From: Cedecea neteri | Lineage (GTDB): Bacteria; Pseudomonadota; Gammaproteobacteria; Enterobacterales; Enterobacteriaceae | DNA length: 64,000 nucleotides | Reading direction: 5' to 3' | NCBI RefSeq assembly: GCF_000758305.1 | Contig: NZ_CP009458.1 | Span: 4,526,001-4,590,000 of the forward strand | In this document: positions 7,167-14,859 of the stretch, piece by piece | Numbering within the stretch: position 1 is the stretch's first letter | How the letters are laid out: each line of letters starts with the position of its first letter | The notes under the pieces: model-generated | The model's database searches: none | What the model was told of the DNA's origin: nothing | What the model saw: the letters and a program-made list of their open reading frames with translations, nothing else | Position numbers and translations under genes: made by a program

Positions 7167-9803
7167 TTATTCGTCCGCTTCGTCGGCAACATCATCATCG
7201 GTATCCGCTTCCGGCGCGATATCATCGTCCCCTTCTGCAACGCTACCGTCGATGCTGTCCAGCTCTTCGTCATCCACAGGCTCGGCGACGCGCTGCAGGC
7301 CCACAACGCTTTCGTCTTCCGCAGTACGGATGAGAATAACGCCCTGGGTGTTACGCCCAACCACGCTGACTTCAGACACACGAGTACGCACCAGCGTACC
7401 GGCATCGGTGATCATCATGATCTGGTCGGTGTCTTCCACCTGCACCGCCCCAACGACGCTGCCGTTACGTTCGGTGACTTTGATGGAGATAACGCCCTGC
7501 GTTGCACGAGACTTAGTTGGATACTCGGCCGCCGCGGTACGTTTACCATAACCATTCTGCGTAACGGTCAGAATCGCGCCGTCACCGCGAGGAATGATCA
7601 GCGACACCACTTTGTCGTCACCGGCAAGTTTGATCCCGCGAACGCCCGTTGCGGTACGGCCCATGGTACGAACGGCGTCTTCTTTGAAGCGCACCACTTT
7701 ACCTGCAGCCGAGAACAGCATCGCTTCGTCGCTGCCGTTGGTTAAATCAACGCCAATCAGCTCGTCACCTTCGTTAAGGTTAACGGCGATGATGCCCGCA
7801 GAACGCGGACGACTGAAGTCGGTCAGCGCTGTTTTCTTCACGGTGCCGCTTGCGGTCGCCATGAACACGTTGATGCCTTCTGCGTACTCGCGCACCGGCA
7901 GAATTGCGGTGATGCGCTCGTCCTGCTCCAGCGGCAGCAGGTTCACAATTGGGCGGCCACGCGCGCCACGGCTCGCTTCCGGCAGCTGATACACCTTCAT
8001 CCAGTACAGGCGACCACGGCTGGAGAACAGCAGGATCGTGTCGTGGGTGTTGGCCACCAGCAGGCGGTCAATAAAGTCTTCTTCTTTAATACGGGCGGCC
8101 GACTTGCCTTTGCCACCGCGACGCTGCGCTTCATAATCGGTCAGCGGCTGATACTTCACATAGCCCTGGTGAGACAGGGTGACCACCACATCTTCCTGGT
8201 TGATCAGATCTTCAATGTTGATATCTGCGGTGTTAGCGGTGATCTCGGTGCGGCGGTTATCGCCGAACTGATCGCGCATCGCTTCCAGCTCTTCGCGAAT
8301 CACTTCCATCAGGCGCTCTGCGCTGCCCAGGATGTGCAGCAGTTCGGCGATCTGCTCCAGCAGCTCTTTATACTCGTCGAGCAGTTTTTCGTGCTCAAGG
8401 CCGGTCAGTTTCTGCAGACGCAGATCCAAAATCGCCTGAGCCTGCTGCTCGGTGAGGAAGTATTTGCCGTCACGGATGCCAAACTCTGGCTCCAGCCACT
8501 CAGGACGAGCAGCATCGTCGCCCGCGCGCTCAAGCATTGCAGAAACGTTGCCCAGGTCCCAGGAACGGGCCACCAGGCTCGCTTTTGCTTCGGCAGCATT
8601 TGGCGAGTTACGAATAAGCTCGATGATCGGGTCGATATTCGCCAGAGCGATCGCCAGACCTTCGAGGATGTGTGCGCGGTCGCGCGCTTTGCGCAGCTCA
8701 AAGATGGTACGACGAGTCACCACTTCGCGGCGGTGGCGCACGAATGCAGACAGGATCTCTTTCAGGGTCATGATCTTCGGCTGACCATGGTGCAATGCCA
8801 CCATGTTAATACCGAAGGAAACCTGCAGCTGAGTCTGGGAATACAGGTTATTGAGCACCACTTCGCCCACGGCGTCGCGTTTAATCTCAATAACAATACG
8901 CATACCGTCTTTATCAGACTCATCGCGCAGGGCGCTGATGCCTTCCACGCGTTTGTCTTTGACCAGCTCGGCGATTTTCTCGATCAGGCGAGCTTTGTTC
9001 ACCTGATACGGAATTTCGTGAACGATAATGGTCTCGCGGCCGGTTTTCGCGTCCGCTTCGACTTCAGCACGGGCGCGAATATAAATTTTACCGCGGCCGG
9101 TACGATACGCTTCTTCAATACCGCGGCGGCCGTTAATGATAGCGGCAGTCGGGAAATCCGGGCCAGGGATGTGTTCCATCAGCCCTTCAACGCTGATGTT
9201 CTCGTCTTCAATATAGGCGAGGCAGCCGTTGATCACTTCGGTAATGTTGTGCGGCGGAATGTTCGTCGCCATCCCGACTGCGATACCGGATGCACCGTTT
9301 ACCAGCAGGTTAGGAATTTTGGTTGGCATGACGTCTGGAATTTTTTCGGTGCCGTCGTAGTTATCGACGAAATCAACCGTCTCTTTTTCCAGGTCTGCCA
9401 TCAGCTCGTGGGCGATTTTCGACATACGGATTTCCGTATAACGCATCGCCGCGGCGGAGTCGCCGTCTACGGAACCGAAGTTACCCTGGCCGTCGACCAG
9501 CATGTAACGCAGGGAAAATGGCTGTGCCATACGGACGATGGTGTCATAAACCGCGGTATCACCATGAGGGTGATATTTACCGATAACGTCACCAACAACA
9601 CGGGCGGATTTTTTGTATGCTTTGTTCCAGTCATTGCCCAATACGTTCATCGCGTAAAGCACGCGACGGTGTACCGGCTTAAGTCCATCGCGGACATCTG
9701 GCAGTGCGCGGCCGACAATAACCGACATCGCATAATCCAGATACGAGCTCTTTAGCTCTTCCTCAATGTTGACCGGCGTAATTTCTCTGGCAAGGTCGCT
9801 CAT
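7167..9803 (-). CDS. gyrA: DNA gyrase subunit A
   Basis: GyrA is the DNA-breaking subunit of type II topoisomerase gyrase, which supercoils DNA with GyrB and is the main quinolone target. The 878-residue protein (E. coli 875) has the winged-helix/tower breakage domain with catalytic Arg121-Tyr122, and the C-terminal beta-pinwheel with the GyrA-box QRRGGKGK. It ends in a long Asp/Glu-rich tail. In the quinolone-resistance-determining region residue 83 is Thr (HPHGDT) where E. coli has Ser, while Asp87 is retained. The start MSDLAREITPV is the family start, preceded by GAGGGATAGCGG as in E. coli. Monocistronic, with its own terminator. Confidence 0.98.
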   Translation of the reverse strand: MSDLAREITPVNIEEELKSSYLDYAMSVIVGRALPDVRDGLKPVHRRVLYAMNVLGNDWNKAYKKSARVVGDVIGKYHPHGDTAVYDTIVRMAQPFSLRYMLVDGQGNFGSVDGDSAAAMRYTEIRMSKIAHELMADLEKETVDFVDNYDGTEKIPDVMPTKIPNLLVNGASGIAVGMATNIPPHNITEVINGCLAYIEDENISVEGLMEHIPGPDFPTAAIINGRRGIEEAYRTGRGKIYIRARAEVEADAKTGRETIIVHEIPYQVNKARLIEKIAELVKDKRVEGISALRDESDKDGMRIVIEIKRDAVGEVVLNNLYSQTQLQVSFGINMVALHHGQPKIMTLKEILSAFVRHRREVVTRRTIFELRKARDRAHILEGLAIALANIDPIIELIRNSPNAAEAKASLVARSWDLGNVSAMLERAGDDAARPEWLEPEFGIRDGKYFLTEQQAQAILDLRLQKLTGLEHEKLLDEYKELLEQIAELLHILGSAERLMEVIREELEAMRDQFGDNRRTEITANTADINIEDLINQEDVVVTLSHQGYVKYQPLTDYEAQRRGGKGKSAARIKEEDFIDRLLVANTHDTILLFSSRGRLYWMKVYQLPEASRGARGRPIVNLLPLEQDERITAILPVREYAEGINVFMATASGTVKKTALTDFSRPRSAGIIAVNLNEGDELIGVDLTNGSDEAMLFSAAGKVVRFKEDAVRTMGRTATGVRGIKLAGDDKVVSLIIPRGDGAILTVTQNGYGKRTAAAEYPTKSRATQGVISIKVTERNGSVVGAVQVEDTDQIMMITDAGTLVRTRVSEVSVVGRNTQGVILIRTAEDESVVGLQRVAEPVDDEELDSIDGSVAEGDDDIAPEADTDDDVADEADE

Positions 9804-9963
9804 GTAACCGCTATCCCTCTACTGTTTTCCCGGATTCAAAGGTCGCAAATTATAACACATCCGGCCCTGTGTGGGGAAACCTCAACGCAATTGTCGGCGC
9901 TTTATTCACGCCGTTAGCCTGATATACTGCCTGCCTTAACATCTGCAAGGAGTCACCGCTGTA
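9804..9963. promoter_or_regulatory. divergent gyrA-ubiG intergenic region
   Basis: 160 bp between two divergent genes must hold both promoters. The ubiG side carries a plausible Shine-Dalgarno (AAGGAG, 9947-9952). The gyrA promoter in E. coli is activated by loss of supercoiling, but individual hexamers were not assigned here. Confidence 0.4.
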
Positions 9964-10683
9964 ATGAATGCTGAAAACCAACCGGTTACGCAGAACGTCG
10001 ACCACGAGGAAATCGCCAAATTTGAAGCTGTCGCTTCCCGCTGGTGGGATCTGGAAGGCGAGTTTAAGCCGCTGCACCGTATCAATCCTCTGCGTTTGGG
10101 TTATATCAATCAGCGCGCCGGTGGTCTGTTCGGCAAAACCGTGCTCGACGTTGGCTGCGGCGGCGGCATTCTGGCGGAGAGCATGGCGCGTGAAGGCGCC
10201 AACGTCACCGGCCTGGATATGGGCTTTGAACCGCTGCAGGTGGCTCGCCTTCACGCGCTGGAAAGCGGCGTTAAGGTGGACTATGTCCAGGAGACCGTAG
10301 AAGAACACGCGAGCAAACATGCCGGGAAGTACGACGTCGTAACCTGTATGGAAATGCTGGAGCACGTGCCTGACCCACAGTCTGTGGTTCACGCCTGCGC
10401 GCGCTTAGTTAAACCCGGCGGCCACGTCTTCTTCTCCACCATCAACCGCAACGGCAAAGCCTGGCTGATGGCCGTCGTCGGCGCAGAGTATGTGATGCGC
10501 ATGGTGCCGAAAGGCACGCACGATGTTAAAAAGTTTATCAAGCCCGCCGAACTCTTACGCTGGGTGGATGAAACCCCGCTGCGCGAGCGCCATATGACCG
10601 GATTACATTTCAACCCCATCACCAACGTATTCAAGCTTGGCCCTGGGGTAGATGTTAATTATATGCTGCATACTGAAGCATAA
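9964..10683 (+). CDS. ubiG: UbiG O-methyltransferase of ubiquinone synthesis
   Basis: UbiG is the SAM-dependent methyltransferase that carries out both O-methylations in ubiquinone biosynthesis (2-polyprenyl-6-hydroxyphenol and 3-demethylubiquinol), acting at the inner face of the membrane within the Ubi complex. The 239-residue protein (E. coli 240) has the class I SAM-binding motif LDVGCGGG at about residues 61-68, then GLDMG and VTCMEMLEHVPDP, which fit motifs of this family. It stands alone, divergent from gyrA. In E. coli the autotransporter gene yfaL follows; here only a non-coding stretch separates it from nrdA. Confidence 0.97.
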   Translation: MNAENQPVTQNVDHEEIAKFEAVASRWWDLEGEFKPLHRINPLRLGYINQRAGGLFGKTVLDVGCGGGILAESMAREGANVTGLDMGFEPLQVARLHALESGVKVDYVQETVEEHASKHAGKYDVVTCMEMLEHVPDPQSVVHACARLVKPGGHVFFSTINRNGKAWLMAVVGAEYVMRMVPKGTHDVKKFIKPAELLRWVDETPLRERHMTGLHFNPITNVFKLGPGVDVNYMLHTEA

Positions 10684-10709
10684 ATCGGCATATCGTATAA
10701 GGATTGATT

Positions 10710-10747
10710 ATCGATAATTGCGCCAGAGTCGTTGCGCAATTATCGAT
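10710..10747. repeat. perfect 14-bp inverted repeat after ubiG
   Basis: Arms ATCGATAATTGCGC (10710-10723) and GCGCAATTATCGAT (10734-10747) are exact reverse complements separated by 10 bases. It starts 26 bases after the ubiG stop. There is no T-run on either side, so it is not a standard intrinsic terminator; it may stabilise the ubiG mRNA 3' end or be a protein-binding site. Confidence 0.85.
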
Positions 10748-10941
10748 GAAGTTTAAGAAATCAGCACCCGATCAAAATTTTCATTTTTTTTGCATCCCAT
10801 TGACAATTCCCTCAAGCCTTACGTGACGTGGACTTACGAAAAAAGCGCCCTGGGGAACCTCATTTTATTGATGAAATCAATACTTGTACTGAACGGATTC
10901 CTTACTAGAATACTCACCATCTAGTGACCAATTTGTCACCC

Positions 10942-10958
10942 ACCCCCTATATATAGTA
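10942..10958 (+). promoter_or_regulatory. candidate NrdR box at the nrdA promoter
   Basis: A CCCCCTATATATAGTA segment carries the alternating-AT CTATATATAG core typical of NrdR boxes, at the expected place before nrdA. Usually two boxes occur; a convincing second one was not found, so the assignment is tentative. Confidence 0.45.
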
Positions 10959-10959
10959 T

Positions 10960-10980
10960 TTATCCACAGAGTTAGTCACA
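10960..10980 (+). promoter_or_regulatory. pair of DnaA boxes upstream of nrdA
   Basis: TTATCCACA (10960-10968) is a perfect match to the DnaA consensus TTATNCACA. Three bases later TTAGTCACA (10972-10980) is a second box in the same orientation with one mismatch. E. coli nrdA has two tandem boxes at the corresponding place, through which DnaA controls ribonucleotide reductase expression in the cell cycle. Confidence 0.7.
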
Positions 10981-11038
10981 GGCTAGCGGATGTGTATAAA
11001 TCAGGGGAAAACTCATCTCACGGACAGGTAAAACTCAC

Positions 11039-13324
11039 ATGAATCAGAGTCTGCTGGTTACAAAACGCGATGGCAGCCAAGAGCGCATCAATCTGGATAA
11101 AATTCATCGGGTACTCGACTGGGCCGCTGAGGGTCTGAACAACGTCTCCGTTTCCCAGGTTGAGCTGCGTTCCCATATCCAGTTTTACGACGGCATCAAG
11201 ACTTCTGACATTCATGAAACCATCATCAAGGCTGCAGCCGATCTGATCTCCCGTGACGCACCGGATTATCAGTACCTCGCCGCTCGCCTGGCAATTTTCC
11301 ACCTGCGTAAAAAAGCTTACGGCCAGTTTGAGCCACCGAAGCTTTACGATCAGGTTGTGAAAATGGTTGAGATGGGTAAATACGATCGTCACCTGCTGGA
11401 AGACTACACGGAAGAAGAGTTCGAGCAGATGAACGATTTCATCGATCACTGGCGTGACATGAACTTCTCTTACGCGGCGGTGAAGCAGCTCGAAGGTAAA
11501 TACCTCGTGCAGAACCGCGTCTCCGGTGAAATCTACGAAAGCGCGCAGTTCCTCTATATTCTGGTCGCCGCCTGCCTGTTCTCCGGCTACCCGCGTGAAA
11601 CCCGTCTCAGCTACGTGAAACGTTTCTACGACGCGGTGTCCACCTTCAAGATTTCCCTGCCTACGCCAATCATGTCCGGCGTGCGCACCCCGACCCGTCA
11701 GTTTAGCTCCTGCGTACTGATCGAGTGCGGCGACAGCCTGGATTCTATCAACGCCACCTCCAGCGCGATCGTGAAATACGTTTCCCAGCGCGCTGGCATC
11801 GGTATCAACGCCGGCCGCATTCGTGCACTGGGCAGCCCGATTCGCGGTGGTGAAGCGTTCCACACCGGCTGTATCCCGTTCTACAAACACTTCCAGACCG
11901 CGGTGAAGTCCTGCTCCCAGGGCGGCGTGCGCGGCGGGGCGGCAACGCTGTTCTACCCGATGTGGCATCTGGAAGTAGAAAGCCTGCTGGTGCTGAAAAA
12001 CAACCGTGGTGTGGAAGGCAACCGCGTGCGCCACATGGACTACGGCGTACAGATCAACAAGCTGATGTACACCCGCCTGCTGAAGGGCGAAGAGATCACC
12101 CTGTTCAGCCCGTCTGACGTGCCGGGACTGTACGACGCTTTCTTCGCCGACCAGGACGAGTTCGAACGCCTGTACACCAAATACGAAAAAGACGACAGCA
12201 TCCGTAAACAGCGCGTGAAAGCGGTGGAACTGTTCTCCCTGATGATGCAGGAACGCGCCTCCACCGGCCGTATCTACATCCAGAACGTTGACCACTGCAA
12301 CACCCACAGCCCGTTCGACCCGGCGATTGCCCCGGTGCGCCAGTCCAACCTGTGTCTGGAAATCGCCCTGCCGACCAAACCGTTGGACGACGTCAACGAT
12401 GAAAACGGCGAAATCGCCCTGTGTACGCTGTCCGCGTTCAACCTTGGCGTGATTAACGGCCTGGACGATCTGGAAGAGATGGCCGTGCTGGCTGTTCGCG
12501 CGCTCGACGCCCTGCTCGACTACCAGGATTACCCAATTCTGGCGGCAAAACGCGGCGCCATGGGTCGTCGTACCCTGGGTATCGGCGTGATTAACTTTGC
12601 CTATTATCTGGCGAAGCACGGCGTACGTTACTCCGACGGCAGCGCAAACAACCTGACGCACAAGACTTTCGAAGCCATTCAGTACTACCTGCTGAAAGCG
12701 TCAAACGAGCTGGCGAAAGAGCAAGGTGCCTGCCCGTGGTTCAATGAAACCACCTATGCAAAAGGCATCCTGCCAATCGACACCTATAAGAAAGATCTGG
12801 ATGCCATCAGCAACGAGCCGCTGCATCTGGACTGGGAAGGCCTGCGTGAGTCCATCAAAACTCACGGCCTGCGCAACTCCACGCTTTCTGCCCTGATGCC
12901 GTCCGAGACCTCTTCGCAGATCTCCAACGCCACCAACGGCATCGAGCCGCCGCGCGGCCACATCAGCATTAAAGCGTCGAAAGACGGGATCCTGCGCCAG
13001 GTTGTGCCGGATTATGAAGCGCTGAAAAACAACTACGAACTGCTGTGGGAAATGCCGAGCAACGACGGCTATCTGCAGCTGGTTGGCCTGATGCAGAAGT
13101 TTATCGACCAGTCGATCTCTGCCAACACCAACTACGACCCAACGCGCTTCCCGTCAGGCAAAGTGCCAATGCAGCAGCTGCTGAAGGATCTGCTCACCGC
13201 CTATAAATTCGGCGTGAAGACCCTGTACTATCAAAACACCCGTGACGGCGCGGAAGACACTCAGGATGACCTGGCGCCTTCCATCCAGGACGATGGCTGC
13301 GAAAGCGGCGCATGTAAAATCTGA
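11039..13324 (+). CDS. nrdA: class Ia ribonucleotide reductase alpha subunit NrdA
   Basis: NrdA is the catalytic subunit of aerobic class Ia ribonucleotide reductase, making dNDPs from NDPs with NrdB. It has 761 residues, as in E. coli. The N-terminal ATP-cone (LLVTKRDGSQERINLDKI) senses ATP/dATP. Active-site residues are visible: Cys225 (SSCVLIECG), Asn437, thiyl-radical Cys439 and Glu441 (SNLCLEIALP), and Cys462 (GEIALCTLSA). The C-terminal shuttle pair is Cys754 and Cys759 in CESGACKI. It leads the nrdA-nrdB-yfaE operon. Candidate NrdR and DnaA sites precede it, and a nested palindrome fills the gap to nrdB. Confidence 0.99.
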   Translation: MNQSLLVTKRDGSQERINLDKIHRVLDWAAEGLNNVSVSQVELRSHIQFYDGIKTSDIHETIIKAAADLISRDAPDYQYLAARLAIFHLRKKAYGQFEPPKLYDQVVKMVEMGKYDRHLLEDYTEEEFEQMNDFIDHWRDMNFSYAAVKQLEGKYLVQNRVSGEIYESAQFLYILVAACLFSGYPRETRLSYVKRFYDAVSTFKISLPTPIMSGVRTPTRQFSSCVLIECGDSLDSINATSSAIVKYVSQRAGIGINAGRIRALGSPIRGGEAFHTGCIPFYKHFQTAVKSCSQGGVRGGAATLFYPMWHLEVESLLVLKNNRGVEGNRVRHMDYGVQINKLMYTRLLKGEEITLFSPSDVPGLYDAFFADQDEFERLYTKYEKDDSIRKQRVKAVELFSLMMQERASTGRIYIQNVDHCNTHSPFDPAIAPVRQSNLCLEIALPTKPLDDVNDENGEIALCTLSAFNLGVINGLDDLEEMAVLAVRALDALLDYQDYPILAAKRGAMGRRTLGIGVINFAYYLAKHGVRYSDGSANNLTHKTFEAIQYYLLKASNELAKEQGACPWFNETTYAKGILPIDTYKKDLDAISNEPLHLDWEGLRESIKTHGLRNSTLSALMPSETSSQISNATNGIEPPRGHISIKASKDGILRQVVPDYEALKNNYELLWEMPSNDGYLQLVGLMQKFIDQSISANTNYDPTRFPSGKVPMQQLLKDLLTAYKFGVKTLYYQNTRDGAEDTQDDLAPSIQDDGCESGACKI

Positions 13325-13331
13325 TTGTCGT

Positions 13332-13407
13332 TTTTCCCTCACCTCTGCTTATCCCGGCCCCGTGCCAGTCCCCTCTCCCTTAGGGAGAGGGTCAGGGTGA
13401 GGGAAAA
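13332..13407. repeat. dispersed nested palindrome in the nrdA-nrdB gap
   Basis: An outer pair TTTTCCCTCACC (13332-13343) and GGTGAGGGAAAA (13396-13407) encloses a strong inner hairpin CCCTCTCCCT (13371-13380)/AGGGAGAGGG (13382-13391). The same architecture occurs at 45213-45296 and in weaker form near 38105 and 54692. It is REP-like in setting (intergenic, GC-rich, folded) but was not matched to a named family. Confidence 0.85.
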
Positions 13408-13428
13408 CAAAATAACGGAATACAAATA

Positions 13429-14559
13429 ATGGCTTACACTACTTTTTCACAGACGAAAAACGATCAGCTCGCCGAGCCTATGTTCTTTGGCCAGTCGGTC
13501 AACGTCGCGCGCTACGACCAGCAGAAATACGACATCTTCGAAAAGCTGATTGAAAAGCAGCTCTCCTTCTTCTGGCGCCCGGAAGAAGTAGACGTCTCCC
13601 GCGACCGTATCGACTTCCAGGCGCTGCCGGAGCATGAGAAGCACATCTTCATCAGCAACCTGAAGTACCAGACGCTGCTGGATTCCATCCAGGGCCGCAG
13701 CCCGAACGTCGCTTTACTGCCGCTGATCTCCATTCCTGAGCTGGAGACCTGGGTTGAAACCTGGGCGTTTAGCGAGACCATTCACTCTCGTTCTTACACC
13801 CATATCATCCGCAACATCGTGAACGATCCGGCGATCGTCTTCGACGATATCGTCACCAATCAGGAAATCCTCAAGCGCGCCAAAGACATCTCTGGCTACT
13901 ACGACGACCTGATTGAGATGACCAGCTACTGGCACCTGCTGGGCGAAGGCACGCACAACGTGAACGGCAAAACCGTCACCGTGAACCTGCGTGCGCTGAA
14001 GCGTCAGTTGTACCTCTGCCTGATGAGCGTTAACGCCCTGGAAGCGATTCGCTTCTACGTGAGCTTCGCCTGTTCCTTCGCTTTTGCCGAGCGTGAGCTG
14101 ATGGAAGGTAACGCCAAAATCATCAAGCTGATCGCCCGCGACGAAGCCCTGCACCTGACCGGCACCCAGCATATGCTGAACCTGATGCGCAGCGGCGAAG
14201 ACGATCCGGAAATGGCCGAAATCGCCGTTGAATGCCGCCAGGAATGCTACGACCTGTTCGTGCTGGCCGCTCAGCAGGAAAAAGAGTGGGCAGATTACCT
14301 GTTCCGCGACGGCTCGATGATCGGCCTGAACAAAGACATCCTCTGCCAGTATGTGGAGTACATCACCAACATCCGCATGCAGGCTGTGGGCCTTGACCTG
14401 CCGTTCCAGACTCGCTCTAACCCGATTCCGTGGATCAACGCGTGGCTGGTGTCCGACAACGTTCAGGTTGCGCCGCAGGAAGTGGAAGTCAGCTCCTACC
14501 TGGTGGGCCAGATTGACTCGGAAGTCGATACCGACGATCTGAGCAACTTCCAGCTGTAA
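13429..14559 (+). CDS. nrdB: class Ia ribonucleotide reductase beta subunit NrdB
   Basis: NrdB carries the di-iron tyrosyl-radical cofactor that starts catalysis in NrdA. It has 376 residues, the E. coli length. The radical tyrosine is Tyr123 here (Tyr122 in the numbering without Met), in HSRSYTHIIRN, next to the iron-ligand region ETIHSRS. Further ligand motifs are seen in the LMEGNAKIIKLIARDEALHLTGTQ region, and the C-terminal tail DTDDLSNFQL docks to NrdA. It is preceded by the nrdA-nrdB palindrome and followed after 3 bp by yfaE, which supports its cofactor. Confidence 0.99.
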   Translation: MAYTTFSQTKNDQLAEPMFFGQSVNVARYDQQKYDIFEKLIEKQLSFFWRPEEVDVSRDRIDFQALPEHEKHIFISNLKYQTLLDSIQGRSPNVALLPLISIPELETWVETWAFSETIHSRSYTHIIRNIVNDPAIVFDDIVTNQEILKRAKDISGYYDDLIEMTSYWHLLGEGTHNVNGKTVTVNLRALKRQLYLCLMSVNALEAIRFYVSFACSFAFAERELMEGNAKIIKLIARDEALHLTGTQHMLNLMRSGEDDPEMAEIAVECRQECYDLFVLAAQQEKEWADYLFRDGSMIGLNKDILCQYVEYITNIRMQAVGLDLPFQTRSNPIPWINAWLVSDNVQVAPQEVEVSSYLVGQIDSEVDTDDLSNFQL

Positions 14560-14562
14560 ACA

Positions 14563-14817
14563 ATGGGCCGCATTACGCTCAGCATTACCGGTGCGCAGTT
14601 GATGAGCGAAGAGGAACACCCTTCGCTGCTGGCGGCGCTGGAGTCACACAAAGTCTGCGTAGAGTATCAGTGCCGGGAAGGCTATTGCGGTTCGTGCCGC
14701 ACTAAGCTGCTGGCGGGTGAAGTTCAGTGGCTGACCGAGCCGCTGGCGTTTATCCAGCCCGGTGAAATTCTCCCCTGCTGCTGCAAAGCGCGGGGAGATA
14801 TCGAACTCGAGATGTAG
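14563..14817 (+). CDS. yfaE: [2Fe-2S] ferredoxin YfaE
   Basis: YfaE is a small plant-type ferredoxin that reduces the di-iron centre of NrdB for cofactor biosynthesis and maintenance. Its 84 residues equal the E. coli length. Cluster ligands follow the pattern Cys37-X4-Cys42-X2-Cys45 (CREGYCGSC), with the fourth ligand in the CCC run at residues 72-74. It starts 3 bp after the nrdB stop, so it is translationally coupled in the nrd operon, and a terminator follows 7 bases after its stop codon. Confidence 0.97.
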   Translation: MGRITLSITGAQLMSEEEHPSLLAALESHKVCVEYQCREGYCGSCRTKLLAGEVQWLTEPLAFIQPGEILPCCCKARGDIELEM

Positions 14818-14824
14818 TGATGTA

Positions 14825-14850
14825 AAAAAGGCCGCAAATGCGGCCTTTTT
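14825..14850. terminator. bidirectional terminator between yfaE and glpQ
   Basis: Arms AAAAAGGCCGC (14825-14835) and GCGGCCTTTTT (14840-14850) with loop AAAT. It carries T-runs in both orientations and lies between two convergent genes. Confidence 0.92.
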
Positions 14851-14859
14851 CATTAGCGA

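Larger units (their letters stand above)
10748..11038 (+). promoter_or_regulatory. nrdA promoter region
   Basis: No gene is seen between the inverted repeat and nrdA. The segment contains an AT-rich tract, the NrdR-like and DnaA-box elements listed separately, and a purine-rich stretch ahead of the start codon. The arrangement resembles the E. coli nrdAB promoter, which is controlled by NrdR, DnaA-ATP and Fis. Confidence 0.55.

Noticed and set aside
8043..9755. A 570-codon open frame on the plus strand, opposite gyrA
   Set aside because: It is the mirror of a highly conserved gene with strong codon bias. It has no recognisable domain, no ribosome site of note, and gyrA accounts for the conservation.
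11018..12661. A 547-codon open frame on the minus strand, opposite nrdA
   Set aside because: Antisense shadow of nrdA; composition follows the complement of nrdA codons and no motif is recognisable.
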